Shown here: positions 20,462 to 28,133 of the stretch, piece by piece | Layout of the letters: the number at the start of each line of letters is the position of its first letter | Numbering within the stretch: the first letter of the stretch is position 1 | Origin: Desulfobacterales bacterium | GTDB lineage: Bacteria > Desulfobacterota > Desulfobacteria > Desulfobacterales > JALSRD01 | Assembly: GCA_026984935.1 (NCBI GenBank) | Contig: JALSRD010000039.1 | Span: 1 to 62,376, forward strand | Length of the DNA stretch: 62,376 bases | Reading direction: 5' to 3' | Notes under the pieces: generated by a model | What the model was told of the DNA's origin: nothing | The model's database searches: none | The model's input: the letters and a program-made list of their open reading frames with translations, nothing else | Program-made: the position numbers and the translations under genes

Positions 20462-21253
20462 ATGATCATACAGATCTATGAAATCCAGACACAGCAGGAG
20501 GCGCAGGCCTTGATGGACCTGGGCGTGGACCACATCGGCAGCGTGCTGCTCCCGTCACAGGACCGGAAAAATCCACAGCTCAAGGCCACCATTGACTGCG
20601 TGCGAGATGCCGGAGCCGTGAGCAGCCTGATCCCGCTTTTCAGCCGGCCGCAGGCCGTGCTGGAGGCCCTGGCGTATTACCAGCCGGCTGTGGTGCACTT
20701 CTGCGATGCGCTGCCCCTCAACGGCCGGTCGGAGGAACGGCTCCAAGAGCTGGTGGCGCTGCAGCGGCTGGTCAGGCGCGAATTTCCTGCCATCAGGGTG
20801 ATGCGCTCCATTCCGGTGGCGCCACCGGGCCAAGCCGCATGCTGCCCAACGCTTGCGCTGGCGCGGCGTTTCGAAGCCGCCAGTGACTACTTCTTGACCG
20901 ATACCCTTCTTTGTGACAAGGATGGCCCCGAAAACAAACAGCCGGTAGATGGCTTCATCGGCATTACCGGTACGATCTGTGACTGGCAAATGGCCCGCCG
21001 CCTGGTTGCCGCGAGCAGCGTGCCGGTGATCCTGGCCGGCGGGATCGGCCCGCACAACGTCTACGATGCGGTCATGGCCGTCCAACCCTGGGGGGTGGAC
21101 AGCTGCACGCAGACCAATTTGCACGATGAAAAGGGGTGCAGCATACGCTTCAAGAAGGACCTGCGCCGCGTGGCGCAACTGGTTTCAGAAACCCGCTATG
21201 CCGAGGAGCAGCTTACCGCGCGCGGTGCTGGAAGGTGCGGATCTGGACATTGA
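20462..21253 (+). CDS. TrpF-like TIM-barrel protein lacking the catalytic Cys
   Basis: The 263-aa protein resembles phosphoribosylanthranilate isomerase, most clearly at the end: 'PVILAGGIGPHNVYDAVMAVQPWGVDS'. The usual N-terminal 'KICGI' with the catalytic Cys is replaced by 'IQIYEI', while an Asp remains in 'DYFLTDTLLCD'. It is longer than TrpF (about 200-210 aa) and has no trp genes around it; it precedes efp by about 30 bp. A different activity on a phosphosugar substrate is possible. The ribosome site is weak. Confidence 0.65.
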   Translation: MIIQIYEIQTQQEAQALMDLGVDHIGSVLLPSQDRKNPQLKATIDCVRDAGAVSSLIPLFSRPQAVLEALAYYQPAVVHFCDALPLNGRSEERLQELVALQRLVRREFPAIRVMRSIPVAPPGQAACCPTLALARRFEAASDYFLTDTLLCDKDGPENKQPVDGFIGITGTICDWQMARRLVAASSVPVILAGGIGPHNVYDAVMAVQPWGVDSCTQTNLHDEKGCSIRFKKDLRRVAQLVSETRYAEEQLTARGAGRCGSGH

Positions 21254-21283
21254 GCGTGTCCGTCCACGGAAGGAACAGTATTT

Positions 21284-21847
21284 ATGTATGAAAGCGGAGA
21301 CTTACGCAAAGGATTGAAAATAGAGATCGACGGTGAGCCGTATGTGATCGTGCAGTTTGAGTTTGTCAAGCCCGGCAAAGGGCAGGCGCTCTACAAGTGC
21401 CGCCTGAAAAACATGGTCACCGGTGCCCAGTTTGACAAGACCTTCCGCTCCGGCGAAAAGTTCAACGAAGCCGACCTGGTGGAAGAAGAGATGGAGTATC
21501 TGTATGCCGATGGCAGCAGCTACTGCTTCATGAACACGACGACCTATGAACAGGAGTTTTTGTCTGCCGAGCAGGTCGGCGAGGCCACCAGTTTCCTGAA
21601 GGAAAACACGCGCTGCGCGGTGCTGCTCTTTCAGGGAAAGCCCATCGGCATCACCTTGCCGTATTTCATCGACCTGAAGGTGGTCAAGGCCGATCCCTGG
21701 GTCAAGGGGGACACGGCTTCGGGAGACACCAAACCGGCCACGCTGGAAACCGGTTACGTCTTACAGGTGCCGCCCTTTGTCGAGGAGGGCGAGGTCATCC
21801 GCATCGACACGCGTACCGGCCAGTATGTGGAGCGCGTCAAGCAGTAG
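21284..21847 (+). CDS. efp: Elongation factor P
   Basis: The 187-aa EF-P relieves ribosome stalling at proline runs. It has the three-domain layout and the conserved loop 'KPGKGQALYK', with K32 at the position that is beta-lysylated in E. coli (K34). The C-terminal signature 'VPPFVEEGEVIRIDTRTGQYVERV' is present, core 'EGEVIRIDTRTGQYVERV'. No epmA or epmB lies in the window. The start follows GGAAGGAACAG. Confidence 0.96.
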   Translation: MYESGDLRKGLKIEIDGEPYVIVQFEFVKPGKGQALYKCRLKNMVTGAQFDKTFRSGEKFNEADLVEEEMEYLYADGSSYCFMNTTTYEQEFLSAEQVGEATSFLKENTRCAVLLFQGKPIGITLPYFIDLKVVKADPWVKGDTASGDTKPATLETGYVLQVPPFVEEGEVIRIDTRTGQYVERVKQ

Positions 21848-21862
21848 AAAGCGCGGCATTTT

Positions 21863-21955
21863 GCTCCGGCTGCGGCGCCGGAGCTGGCATGCAAAACAGC
21901 TTCCTGTCGTAAAACACCCATGCACCCGCCGCACCGCGGGCGCGGCCGGTGCATC
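21863..21955. terminator. Hairpins between convergent efp and DUF3047 genes
   Basis: GCTCCGG (21863-21869) pairs with CCGGAGC (21878-21884), and ATGCACC (about 21919-21925) with GGTGCAT (about 21949-21955). The stems are good but no T-run follows on either strand, so termination is only suggested by position between convergent genes. Confidence 0.35.
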
Positions 21956-21992
21956 AACACCGAAAACCTGCGACCTGGCTGTGGCGCGAAGC

Positions 21993-22754
21993 CTATCGGC
22001 GTGAGAAGGCAATGTCGCCGAAATAGCCGACCGCCGATTGACCGGTGTCGTCCGTATCGGTCATGATGGCGACAGCCGCCACCGGCGGCGGCGGCGTGCC
22101 AAAGGCCCTTTCGAAGTCCTCGAACAGATTGCGGTGCTCTTCAACCCATCTGCCGGCCTGCTGATTTCCGCTTTCCACGGCAATCATCATGAAACGGCCG
22201 GAGTACGGGCTGACGACCACGGTGCCCGCCGGGGTTTTGTTGGCCCAGATGTAGTTCAGGCATTTTCCGGAAAGCGTCTTAGCGTGCGTCAGGCCCGTAA
22301 CACGTGAGCCGGCTTCTTTCAGGATGCCGGTTTTTGAATCCGGATCGGAGAAAAAAATAAAGATACGGGCGGCGTAGTCGTCGCCGCCTCTGCGGTGAAC
22401 GTCGCCTTTGACATTGACGCGTGCTATTTTCCAGCGCCAGTTGAGAATCGGGTAAACCCCGGGATCGATGCGGACGATACGGATCAGCGCGGAAGCCGAC
22501 CGCCGGCTGACGGCCCGGATTACCGTCGTATTGCCGTCTTTGACCAGCGTGTAGCGGGTGTGGCGTTTGATTTTCGGAAAGACCAGCGGCTGCCAGCCAT
22601 TCGGCAGCGGCCCGCCGGCACGGGCGGCTGAAAAATTCGCGACGGTCAGGATTTGCGGGGGACCTGCATGTGCCCGGCTCGGCTGCAGGCCAAACGCCGC
22701 TGCCAAAAAAATGATGGCGTGCATTCTGAATATGCCGTAACGCCTGGAACGCAT
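21993..22754 (-). CDS. DUF3047 secreted protein
   Basis: The 253-aa protein has a signal peptide (about 1-30, cleavage near 'SRAHAGPP') and a DUF3047 body: 'LNWRWKIARV', 'GGDDYAARIFIFF', 'NYIWANKTPAGTVVVSPYSG' core 'NYIWANKTPAG', 'EEHRNLFEDFERAFG' and 'AIMTDTDDTGQSAVGYFGDI'. The family is periplasmic and of unknown function. ATG at 22754 has GGAGG 11 bases upstream; the longer ORF start is not supported. Confidence 0.8.
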   Translation of the reverse strand: MRSRRYGIFRMHAIIFLAAAFGLQPSRAHAGPPQILTVANFSAARAGGPLPNGWQPLVFPKIKRHTRYTLVKDGNTTVIRAVSRRSASALIRIVRIDPGVYPILNWRWKIARVNVKGDVHRRGGDDYAARIFIFFSDPDSKTGILKEAGSRVTGLTHAKTLSGKCLNYIWANKTPAGTVVVSPYSGRFMMIAVESGNQQAGRWVEEHRNLFEDFERAFGTPPPPVAAVAIMTDTDDTGQSAVGYFGDIAFSRR

Positions 22755-22908
22755 GATCTGTGGCCTCCGCCGGGGCGGTCGATAAAGAGAGTCTGGAATC
22801 GCGGGTGATGGTTTCGTAAAAAGGCCGTGCTTTTTACGAATCTGTCCCATTTATAATATCAGAAACCGGCCGAGGGTTAAACGCCAAACTGCAAAAAGGA
22901 GTTGCGTC

Positions 22909-24042
22909 GTGATCTGGCAGAAGGTCTATGACAATTATCCGGTCAACCGGCACCTGATCTGGCTGAACAACTGCGGCACGACCCCGGCGGGAACGCATAT
23001 CGTCGAGGCCGTGACCCGTTTTCTCGCGGGATACGCCGAAAAAGGGGTGCTCAGCGAGCGCGCCCGGTACGGCGATGTGCGCCGGCGCATCAAGGCGATC
23101 CTGGCGTCTTTGCTGCACTGCGGGGCGGACGAGCTCTGCCTGATCCACAACACGGCCGAGGGGATGAACTTCATCTCCCACGGCCTGGCGCTTAAACCCG
23201 GCGATGAAATCATCCTTATGGAAAATGAATACCCCAGCAATGTGTACCCCTGGTGGCACTGGCAAGAAAAGGGGGTGCGCATCCGTACGGCACCCATGTC
23301 CGAAACCCCGGGGAAGTTTCTGGAAAATTTCAAGGGCCTGGCCACTGCCAGAACCCGTGTGGCGGCCCTGTCGGCCGTGCACTGGTGCACCGGTATGCCC
23401 TTGCCGCTGGAGGCGCTGGGCGCTTTCTGCCGCGCAAAGGGGATCGAACTGGTGGTCGACGGCGCCCAGGGGGTCGGCATGCAGGCCTTGGACGTGCGGG
23501 CGGCCAATATTTCGTACATGGCCTTTCCGGCCTGGAAATGGCTCATGGGGCCTCTGGGTCTGGGAGTGCTCTACGTGGCCAAAGAAAAGCTCGATAACCT
23601 GACACCGGTTTTCGTGGGCACCGAATCCGTCATCGACGATCAGGCCTACCTGCCCTATAAAAAGCAGCTCAAACCCACGGCCGACCGCTTCATCCTGTCC
23701 ACGGCCAATTTCAACGACTGGGTGTACTTTCTGGCGTCGCTGGAATTCTTGCAGCAGATCGGGTTTGAAAAAGTACGGCGGCGGCTGATGGAATTGAATT
23801 CGGTTCTGTGCGACGAACTGCGCCGGGCCGGCTGCCGTCTGCTGTCCGACGGTTTCGCCGGCCAGCGCTCGGCCATCTGTGTTTTCGAAAAGCCGGGTAT
23901 GGCCGCTGCAGATCTGCTGCAACGCTTTTCGGCTGCCGGCATCGTGGCGGCCGAGCGCCTGGGCCGCATGCGGCTGTCGCCGCACATATACAACTCTTTT
24001 AAACAGTTTGACAAAGTGACCGACGTGCTCAAGTCCTGGTGA
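22909..24042 (+). CDS. Class V aminotransferase (cysteine-desulfurase/epimerase-like)
   Basis: The 377-aa fold-type I PLP protein begins with GTG after AAAAAGGAG. Motifs: 'NNCGTTPAGT', 'HNTAEGMNFIS', 'VDGAQGVGMQALDV' (PLP-binding Asp and Gln/His region) and the likely PLP lysine in 'FPAWKWLMGPLG'. Such proteins include isopenicillin-N-epimerase-like and cysteine desulfurase-like enzymes. I see no obvious mobile catalytic Cys loop, so desulfurase activity is doubtful. It sits just before the secreted-protein cluster but is separated by a 110-bp gap. Confidence 0.75.
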   Translation: MIWQKVYDNYPVNRHLIWLNNCGTTPAGTHIVEAVTRFLAGYAEKGVLSERARYGDVRRRIKAILASLLHCGADELCLIHNTAEGMNFISHGLALKPGDEIILMENEYPSNVYPWWHWQEKGVRIRTAPMSETPGKFLENFKGLATARTRVAALSAVHWCTGMPLPLEALGAFCRAKGIELVVDGAQGVGMQALDVRAANISYMAFPAWKWLMGPLGLGVLYVAKEKLDNLTPVFVGTESVIDDQAYLPYKKQLKPTADRFILSTANFNDWVYFLASLEFLQQIGFEKVRRRLMELNSVLCDELRRAGCRLLSDGFAGQRSAICVFEKPGMAAADLLQRFSAAGIVAAERLGRMRLSPHIYNSFKQFDKVTDVLKSW

Positions 24043-24152
24043 TCCGGGCCGATAGATAACTTGTTGCAGATTCCTTTTTAAGACCGGCAAGAGTATTGGC
24101 AACACCGGCCATTCCCGTGGATCACCGTAACCGTAAGGCAAGGGGGAAGACG

Positions 24153-24587
24153 ATGAAAATGGCCAACACGGTGAAGATGCTGGCAATTGTTTGGATGGGG
24201 TTGCTGCTGTATGCCTGCGCAAGTCCGTCGCCGCCGCTGATCGATCGTCAACTGGGACTTTTCACGGTGGCCTCGACGCAGAACGTCTCTCATTTGAGAT
24301 ACAAGTCGCTGGACACCATCCGCTACCGTGTCAAGGGCCAGAGCTGCATCGAGGTCGATCCGCATACCCTGGCCTACATCAAGGGGCCGCGGGACGATCG
24401 CGTCCAGCGGGCGATGGATGCCGCCATTGAAAGCGGGCACGATCAGGGGATGAAGGGGGATCTTTTGATCAATGTCCGCATCCGGGAAAAAACCGTCTTT
24501 CTGCCGCCGCGCAAAGACGAGGATGCGTCACCGCACCGTATGGAATGCATCACCGTCGACGGAGAACTGGCGGAACTGGCACAGTAA
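24153..24587 (+). CDS. Small secreted lipoprotein, first gene of exported-protein cluster
   Basis: The 144-aa protein has a lipoprotein signal ('GLLLYACAS', Cys about residue 22), so it should be anchored to a membrane. The rest is hydrophilic with 'RYRVKGQSCIEVDPHTLAYIKG' core 'GQSCIEVDPHTLAYIKG'. I recognise no family. ATG at 24153 follows AGGGGGAAG. It is 43 bp before the CsgG-like gene, in the same direction. Confidence 0.7.
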   Translation: MKMANTVKMLAIVWMGLLLYACASPSPPLIDRQLGLFTVASTQNVSHLRYKSLDTIRYRVKGQSCIEVDPHTLAYIKGPRDDRVQRAMDAAIESGHDQGMKGDLLINVRIREKTVFLPPRKDEDASPHRMECITVDGELAELAQ

Positions 24588-24630
24588 AGAGCTGCACATT
24601 TTCGGAATGTCTTTGAAAGGAGGATTGAAG

Positions 24631-27150
24631 ATGGTTGAAAGCGGGGCGCGACGTCACCTTTTGCTCGGAAATGACGGCCATGCCGATCGACGGCGGATCC
24701 TGTGGCTGCTGCTGGCAAGCTGGCTCTGCTGGGCGCTGCTGGCGGCCTGTGCCGCGGGGCCCCGTCCGGAAGGCTCGGATTTTATGTCCGAGGACAGTAC
24801 ATACAGCGACCAAGGGTCGGTCAGCGCGCCGGAAAACAGCCGTGCCGACGTATTCGTCAGTCCGCGGGCCAGGGAAAAGGTTTTTCACAAAGTAGCGGTG
24901 ATGCCCTTCCGGGCGCCGGTCGAACTCGTTGGCGCCAGCATCGCCGACATGGCGGCCACCGAGATTTTAAAGACCTACAAGTACCGCCTGATCGAAAGAA
25001 GCCAGATGCAGCAGGTGCTTCAGGAGCAGTCGCTGGGGTTGAAGGGCGTCACCGACAGCGCCATGGCCATGAAAGTGGGCAAGATTCTCGGAGTGGAGGG
25101 GGTCATCGTGGGAACGGTGCCCGAATACGGCATGCGTGCCGTGGGATCGCTGGAGCTTCCGGCCGTGGGCATCAACATCCGCCTGATCGACACCGAAACC
25201 GGCGCCATCATCTGGACCATCACCGATTCGGCCATATCCAAGAAAGTCGTCAGCCTCTCGGCCTTCACCCGCCGCATGGTGAAATCCATGATCCGGCGCC
25301 TGGCGCAGGAGTGGGTGCGGGCCGGCGATACCTATGCCGTCAACCTGCAGCCGCCCCAGGTGGTATCCTACCAGGGCAAGATCCGCTCTGCGGTCATCAA
25401 AGTCTACGCCGGACCCCGCGAGAAATTTAAAAGCTATAGCCTCTACCGCAGCCGCACCAAAAACGGCCCCTGGGAAAAAGTGGCCACGCGTCGGAACAGC
25501 GGAGAAAAAACCATTGTTCTGAAAGACAAGAACCTGCTGGACGCGGAAACCTACTACTATAAGATCGGCGCGGTCAATGCGCTGGGCCTGCACGCCGCCG
25601 CGGAAAAACCGTTGCGCATCACCACCGCCGGACCGCCGCAACCGGTCACGGGTCTGCGCGCCGACGGCGGCCGGATCCGCATGGTGGCCCTGTCCTGGAC
25701 ACCCAGCCGCAGCCCGACGGTGTCCGGCTACGTCCTCTACCGTGCCGACAGCCGGCATGGCCCCTTTAAACAGATTAAGGTGTTCAACGAGCGCAGCCGC
25801 CACCAGTATGTGGACCGGGGAAAGGGCAGCTCCTATCGTGATTACGGTGATTTGGCGGACCAAAAAACCTACTACTACAAGATTCAGGCCGTCAACGTGG
25901 TCGGGGTCCACAGCCCAGACTCGCCGGTGGTCACCGCCGTCACCGCCGGACCGCCGGAACCGGTTACGGACCTGCGTGCCGCCGGCGGCCAGATCCGGCA
26001 TGTCACCTTGACATGGACCCCCAGCCGGCGCAAAACAGTGGCCGGCTATGCCCTCTACCGGTCCGACGCCGAATCAGGCGTGTACAAAAAAATCAAAGAG
26101 TTGAAAGACCGCCGGGCCCACCGCTACATTGACCGCGGCGACGGTGCCAGTTCGTTCAGCGACACCGGAAAACTGGCTGATCACAAGAAATATTTTTATA
26201 AAATCCAGACGATCAACATCGCCGGCGTGCACAGTCCGGACGCGCCGGCTGCCACCGCCGTTACCCGGGGGGCGCCGCCGCAGGTCACGGGACTTGCGGC
26301 CAAAAGCCGGCTGGCGCGTAAAGTCGCCTTGAGCTGGACAGCGCTCACCGGCAAAGCGATCAAGGGGTATCTGATTTTTCGCAGCACCCGCGCCGACGGT
26401 CCGTTCACCAAGGTTGCCCTTGTCAAGGACCGCCGCAAAAACCGCTATGTGGACCTGGGCAAGGAAAGCGCGTGGAGCGACCGCGGCAAACTCAGGGACC
26501 ACACCCGCTATTTTTACAAGATCCAGTCCGTCAACATCGTCGATGTCCACAGCGTCGATTCCAAAACGGCCACAGCGGTCACCAAAGCGGTGCCGGCGGC
26601 TGTGGCCGGACTGGCCTGTGAACAACTGGCAGTCAAGCGCGTGGATTTGCAGTGGCGGCCGAATCCGGAAAACGATATCCAAAAGTACGAACTTTTCCGG
26701 GGACCGGCGGCCGGAAAGGTCACCGATCGTATTGCCAAGCTGCCGGCAAAACAGACACAGTACCGTGATACGCGTTTAAAGGACGGCCGAACTTACTGCT
26801 ACAAACTGCGGGCCGTGGATAAGGATGATCTTCAGGGGGCTTTCAGCCATGTGGTGTGCTCGCGAACCAAACCGCTTCCCCGAAAGCCGCAGGGACTGAC
26901 CGCAAAATACGAAAACCGGCAGATCGTTTTGCAGTGGCGGCCGAATCCGGAAAACGATATCCTGCGCTACCGGGTCTTCAGGCACGGTTTCCTGTCCTGG
27001 TCGCTGCTGGGGGAGGTAACCGGTGTCGTGTACCGCTATGGTGGAAAAATCAAGCCCGGCGAAAAAGACACCTTCAGGGTGGTTGCCGTGGACAAAGACC
27101 ATCTCGCCAGTCCGCCCTCCGACGAAATCATTTTCCGGGTGCCGAAATGA
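24631..27150 (+). CDS. CsgG-like lipoprotein with six fibronectin type III-like repeats
   Basis: The 839-aa protein has an N-terminal signal with lipobox 'LLAACAAG' (Cys about 36), a CsgG-superfamily domain (about 85-235; 'KVAVMPFRAP', 'YRLIERSQMQQVLQEQSLGL', 'GVEGVIVGTV', 'VGINIRLIDTETGAIIW') and then six beta-sandwich repeats of about 95-100 residues, recognisable by 'YYYKIxAVN' and 'PVTGLRA...LSWTPS' patterns. CsgG forms the outer-membrane export pore for curli, but many CsgG-domain lipoproteins are not pores. The start at 24631 follows AAAGGAGG. Repeats 2-4 are most alike, suggesting recent duplication. Confidence 0.8.
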   Translation: MVESGARRHLLLGNDGHADRRRILWLLLASWLCWALLAACAAGPRPEGSDFMSEDSTYSDQGSVSAPENSRADVFVSPRAREKVFHKVAVMPFRAPVELVGASIADMAATEILKTYKYRLIERSQMQQVLQEQSLGLKGVTDSAMAMKVGKILGVEGVIVGTVPEYGMRAVGSLELPAVGINIRLIDTETGAIIWTITDSAISKKVVSLSAFTRRMVKSMIRRLAQEWVRAGDTYAVNLQPPQVVSYQGKIRSAVIKVYAGPREKFKSYSLYRSRTKNGPWEKVATRRNSGEKTIVLKDKNLLDAETYYYKIGAVNALGLHAAAEKPLRITTAGPPQPVTGLRADGGRIRMVALSWTPSRSPTVSGYVLYRADSRHGPFKQIKVFNERSRHQYVDRGKGSSYRDYGDLADQKTYYYKIQAVNVVGVHSPDSPVVTAVTAGPPEPVTDLRAAGGQIRHVTLTWTPSRRKTVAGYALYRSDAESGVYKKIKELKDRRAHRYIDRGDGASSFSDTGKLADHKKYFYKIQTINIAGVHSPDAPAATAVTRGAPPQVTGLAAKSRLARKVALSWTALTGKAIKGYLIFRSTRADGPFTKVALVKDRRKNRYVDLGKESAWSDRGKLRDHTRYFYKIQSVNIVDVHSVDSKTATAVTKAVPAAVAGLACEQLAVKRVDLQWRPNPENDIQKYELFRGPAAGKVTDRIAKLPAKQTQYRDTRLKDGRTYCYKLRAVDKDDLQGAFSHVVCSRTKPLPRKPQGLTAKYENRQIVLQWRPNPENDILRYRVFRHGFLSWSLLGEVTGVVYRYGGKIKPGEKDTFRVVAVDKDHLASPPSDEIIFRVPK

Positions 27151-27203
27151 CGGCGGCTTGCCGGAAGAGATGTGCTCCACCAAACCGATGTGAGGAAACC
27201 ACC

Positions 27204-28055
27204 ATGGGTATGCGTGTTGTTAAGCTGTCTTGCCTGTTCGCTGTTTTTCTGGTCGCGGCCGTGGTCTTGGCCGCGCCCCGTCTGTATGCCAGGCCGACTG
27301 TGCCGCGTTTCATGCTGCTGATCGATGAAAAGAACATGGGCACCTACAGCATGGGGGATGCCGAACGGGTGCTGACCGGCGCCCTGCTCAAGCGCGGCGC
27401 GGAAGTGGTCGACGCGGAACTGGTCAAGACCAAGGTCAACCGGGATAAGGCCCTGCAGGCCATGGCCAGCGGGCCCCGGGCGGCCGCCGCCCTGGGACTG
27501 TCCTTCGGCGCGGATGTGATCATCGTGGGACGCGCCATCGCCAAGGGCTCGGCCGACCGCGTGCAGGACACGTCCTTTCGGTCCTACCGCGCAACCGTCA
27601 GTTTAAAGGCCATTCGTACGGATACCGCCGCAATTATCGATGTCGATACCGCCACGGCGGCCAAAATCCACGTGGACGACATCATCGGCGGCTCCCAGGC
27701 CATCCAGGCGGCCACCGCCCTGGCGGCCCGGCGCATGCTGCCGAAAATTTTAAACCAATGGAACCTGGCGGCCAGCGGCCAACCGCATAAAATTCAGTTG
27801 ATGCTGGGAAACGTGGATCAGGTCTGGCAGGTGGCGGCGGTGAAAAAACTGTTGCGCGGGAAAATCCGCGGTGTGGATGATGTGGTCCAGCGTAGTTTTG
27901 TCTCCGGCGTGGCGGTTTTCGATGTCTACTGGAAAGGCGGCTGCCAGAAGCTGGCCGAGGCGCTGACGCTGGCCAGGCCGCGCTACTTCCGCATCAAGGT
28001 GGTGGGCGTGACGGCCGCCAAGCTGGACGCCAAACTGGTGGCGACGGGATCCTGA
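27204..28055 (+). CDS. Secreted CsgG/FlgT-like protein
   Basis: The 283-aa protein has a signal peptide (cleavage near 'RLYARPTV'). The middle ('AERVLTGALLKRGAEVVD', 'GADVIIVGRAIAKG', 'VSLKAIRTDTAAIIDVDTATAA') follows the CsgG/FlgT-like pattern of a Rossmann-like secreted fold, and the C-terminal part 'VAVFDVYWKGGCQKLAEAL' looks like an adjoining FlgT-type domain. The assignment rests on pattern memory. The ATG at 27204 follows TGAGGAAACC; the longer ORF overlapping the previous gene is rejected. Co-directional with its neighbours. Confidence 0.65.
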   Translation: MGMRVVKLSCLFAVFLVAAVVLAAPRLYARPTVPRFMLLIDEKNMGTYSMGDAERVLTGALLKRGAEVVDAELVKTKVNRDKALQAMASGPRAAAALGLSFGADVIIVGRAIAKGSADRVQDTSFRSYRATVSLKAIRTDTAAIIDVDTATAAKIHVDDIIGGSQAIQAATALAARRMLPKILNQWNLAASGQPHKIQLMLGNVDQVWQVAAVKKLLRGKIRGVDDVVQRSFVSGVAVFDVYWKGGCQKLAEALTLARPRYFRIKVVGVTAAKLDAKLVATGS

Positions 28056-28133
28056 GATGGGCTGCAAGGCGGGCACCATCGTGATGCCGCATTTTTCTTT
28101 GAACCGCGACCCGTTTTCGTTAAGGGGCATGTC

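Noticed and set aside
24096-24152. Earlier start for the small lipoprotein
   Set aside because: It would add 19 residues ahead of a normal lipoprotein signal and lacks a ribosome site, whereas AGGGGGAAG precedes 24153.
22834-24222. 462-codon minus-strand frame
   Set aside because: Antisense to the class V aminotransferase and the small lipoprotein gene, without motifs.
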